Position numbers and translations under genes: made by a program
In this document: one piece after another, positions 62,154-64,000 of the stretch
How the letters are laid out: every line of letters begins with the position of its first letter
Position numbering within the stretch: position 1 is the stretch's first letter
DNA from: Turicibacter sp. TJ11
Lineage (GTDB): Bacteria; Bacillota_I; Bacilli_A; MOL361; Turicibacteraceae
Reading direction: 5' to 3'
Length of the DNA stretch: 64,000 nucleotides
Assembly: GCF_021497505.1 (NCBI RefSeq)
Contig: NZ_CP069349.1
Location: forward strand, 2,066,001 to 2,130,000
The notes under the pieces: generated by a model
What the model saw: the letters and a program-made list of their open reading frames with translations, nothing else
The model's database searches: none
What the model was told of the DNA's origin: nothing

Positions 62154-63776
62154 CAATGTCATTTAGTTAAGTATCATTGGGATTTTTTAAGGCATCGTGA
62201 AATCAATTTTAATTTCACCATGCCTTTTTTTTGATCTGTTAAGCACTAAAAACTCATCTTTAAGGCATGCCAAAAAAGCAGATAGCCTCCATCTGCTTTT
62301 TTGACACCTTTAAATAGGATTAAGCTACTCGATACATAAAACTCACACTCGGTTTAACTCGGGTTCTCCGTTCACTACGTCGGCCTTTTCGAACCGGTAG
62401 TATGTTTCTCTGAATAAGTTCTTCTACAGGAATCTTCGACGATCTAAAAAATTGACAACAGACATGAATCGCAACAGTGAAATTCACTTGATAGTTATAT
62501 TTTCGCTCTTTCTTAGTCAAGACAACATTTAAGGTAATCATTTCACAAAAATTATACATGGTTAGTTTAGCGAATAGTTCTTGTTCAATAAATGAGCGTT
62601 TCTTCGCATGGAGATGAATTAAACCAATCGCATATTTTAGTTCTCTAAATGCTGTTTCAATTCCCCATCTCATTTCATATAATTCCTTTAAAGCTTCTTT
62701 TGAAAACTCTTCTTGATTTAGATGGGTGATCAGCGTTTCGTAAGTATCTTCTGTTAGTTTGAATCGTACCACACGAAATGAAAGTTCATAATAGTCAGTC
62801 TGCTTTAATTTAAAATAATCAAAGCGGACATTTTGAGGTAAGAATTTATACCGATGGGGATTAGCTTTAACTTCATTTGTTTGTTTTGGGGTTAAGGTTA
62901 AATGGATGGTTTCATCAAATTCATCTGTATGAGGTAAACTAAGTGATGAGATCATACTTTTACTTTTGATATCTTTAACACGAATCACGTATTTCCAACC
63001 TCTTTCTTGAATATGAGCGAAGGTATTGTAACTTTCATACCCCCGATCCGCAACAAGAATCACAGGATCTTTAAGTGGAGAGTTGCCGACCATTTCAATC
63101 AGTGCTTGTCGTTCATTTAATTCACGAATCGGTTGAATTTGTGCATCGATATATAATCGATTCATTAAATCATAAAGTGTATTCAGATGAAGGGAGTTAT
63201 AGCCCTTTTTAGCCGTTGAAGATTTAATGTACGTTTTTTCATCATCAGGATTATGTGCAATATTAAACGTTGACCCATCAATAGCGAGAAGTCGATATCC
63301 TCGAAAGTATTTATACTGATCGTATGAGGCAGTAAACTGTTGAAATAAATGTTTAAATGCATCCGGTCGTATTTTACTACGTTGTTGGATAAAAGCAGAG
63401 GTAGATGCAGTTGTCACATCATAATTGAAATAAGTCATTAACTCTGTATAAAGGCTATTGCCATTCATCGCGAGAATAAAACTCACCATACTTTCAAATG
63501 AGAGTTTACGATTTCGAGTAAAATCTTTCTCAGGATTTTGGACAAAGTCCTTTGGGTTACCACTCATCTTCTTAATAATATGAATGAGTTTTTGCTTGAT
63601 CTTGGTTGAATACTTAGCCATGCGATAGCCTCCTTAAATAGATATATTTAAGAGGCTACGCCACAGATTTTTGCTTCTATGTCAAGTGTTTTTTACAAGA
63701 AAAAAGGGAGGTGTACATTTTTGTACCCCTCCCTTTTGGAGATTTTGATCATTAATTTATTAACTTAATGACATTG
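62154..63776 (-). mobile_element. IS4-family (IS231-like) insertion sequence with 10-bp target duplication
   Basis: A complete 1,623-bp element. Ends CAATGTCATTTAGTTAAG and, inverted, CAATGTCATTAAGTTAAT. An exact 10-bp duplication CCCTCTAGGG flanks it (62144-62153, 63777-63786). Hairpins lie inside both ends (62268-62303, AAAAAAGCAGAT/ATCTGCTTTTTT; 63700-63738, AAAAGGGAGG/CCTCCCTTTT), which would isolate the transposase from outside transcription. Confidence 0.93.
62320..63621 (-). CDS. IS4-family transposase
   Basis: Intact 433-aa DDE transposase. Catalytic segments: LLAIDGSTFNIA (first Asp), LVADRGYESYN (second Asp) and YEMRWGIETAFRELK, the Y-R-E-K signature of IS4. AAGGAGG lies before ATG. 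The element is precisely inserted in a hairpin, and looks recent by its exact target duplication. Confidence 0.93.
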   Translation of the reverse strand: MAKYSTKIKQKLIHIIKKMSGNPKDFVQNPEKDFTRNRKLSFESMVSFILAMNGNSLYTELMTYFNYDVTTASTSAFIQQRSKIRPDAFKHLFQQFTASYDQYKYFRGYRLLAIDGSTFNIAHNPDDEKTYIKSSTAKKGYNSLHLNTLYDLMNRLYIDAQIQPIRELNERQALIEMVGNSPLKDPVILVADRGYESYNTFAHIQERGWKYVIRVKDIKSKSMISSLSLPHTDEFDETIHLTLTPKQTNEVKANPHRYKFLPQNVRFDYFKLKQTDYYELSFRVVRFKLTEDTYETLITHLNQEEFSKEALKELYEMRWGIETAFRELKYAIGLIHLHAKKRSFIEQELFAKLTMYNFCEMITLNVVLTKKERKYNYQVNFTVAIHVCCQFFRSSKIPVEELIQRNILPVRKGRRSERRTRVKPSVSFMYRVA

Positions 63777-63830
63777 CCCTCTAGGGTTTTTTGATAGAAT
63801 AGAAAGTATATAGTTTTTGGAGGATTAAAA

Positions 63831-64000
63831 ATGAGCAAGAAGTTATTTACATCAGAAGAAATTGAACAGTTAAAACAAAATACCTGTGTTAAATCAGTGT
63901 CTGAAAAAGGCATTACGTATACAAAAGAATTCAAAGAAAATTTTATTAAGATGAGTGAGAAAGGTCATTTGCCTAGAGAAATATTTGAGGCTCATGGATT
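63831..64000 (+). CDS. IS3-type OrfA-like helix-turn-helix protein, 3' end beyond window
   Basis: The first 56 codons are visible: MSKKLFTSEEIEQLKQ, then VKSVSEKGITYTKEFK and LPREIFEAHG. These resemble the small helix-turn-helix OrfA-like proteins of IS3-type elements in Firmicutes. GGAGG is 8 bases before ATG. The left end of this element appears at 62110, with an IS4 element inserted between. The rest lies beyond the window. Confidence 0.65.
   Translation, partial: MSKKLFTSEEIEQLKQNTCVKSVSEKGITYTKEFKENFIKMSEKGHLPREIFEAHG

Overview
This window is the replication-origin region of a low-GC Firmicute. The gene set is Bacillota-like: noc, soj/parB, RNA polymerase delta, rlmH, walJ, a CxxH/CxxC protein, DUF951, T-box leaders and a guanine riboswitch. 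The mix of a bile-salt-hydrolase-family gene, a tet(P) operon and many insertion sequences suggests a gut bacterium. Turicibacter or a close relative is my best guess, made from gene content and not from a database match.

Layout. (1) 1-8 kb: two alkaline phosphatase genes in tandem behind a PhoP-box array, then pbuX-xpt under a guanine riboswitch, then an rsmF-like methyltransferase. (2) 8-17 kb: accessory genes. These are a Ca2+/H+ antiporter, a TPR-EAL c-di-GMP phosphodiesterase, a PhnA-like zinc-ribbon protein, a holin-like protein, a MarR/DUF2798 pair, a choloylglycine-hydrolase-family enzyme and a GltS glutamate carrier. (3) 17-25 kb: a probably transferred segment with a LysR regulator, an MBL-fold hydrolase, a ycxB-like pseudogene, the tetA(P)-tetB(P) operon and an IS1380-family element. 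(4) 25.7-35 kb: rlmH, a small CxxH/CxxC gene, walJ, serS with a T-box, gyrA, gyrB, recF and yaaA. (5) 35-49 kb: an ISL3 element with its target duplication, then DUF951, mscS, parB, soj, noc, rsmG and mnmG, an ABC exporter, dnaN and dnaA. (6) 49-58.8 kb: oriC, then rightward rpmH, rnpA, jag and mnmE, a gap with a duplicated DnaA-box cluster, maf (leftward), asnS with a T-box, a DUF1934 gene, argS and rpoE. (7) 58.9-64 kb: an island of IS elements (a decayed ISL3, an IS256, and an IS4-type element nested in the left end of a probable IS3-type element).

Most housekeeping genes point away from oriC at about 49 kb: leftward to its left and rightward to its right. The order is rearranged relative to Bacillus. 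The block mnmG-rsmG-noc-soj-parB-mscS-DUF951 lies on the dnaA side, between dnaN and yaaA-recF, instead of following mnmE. yidC is absent between rnpA and jag.

The most interesting signals are: a 140-bp ungapped direct repeat (about 84% identity, 750 bp apart) full of DnaA boxes 3 kb from oriC; at least 16 perfect DnaA boxes across the window; a recurring WTCGACA word near the DnaA boxes; a structured RNA-like segment with a tiny ORF upstream of the phosphatases; a parS-like palindrome inside the serS T-box leader; and a bile-salt-hydrolase homologue with glutamate at a selectivity position.
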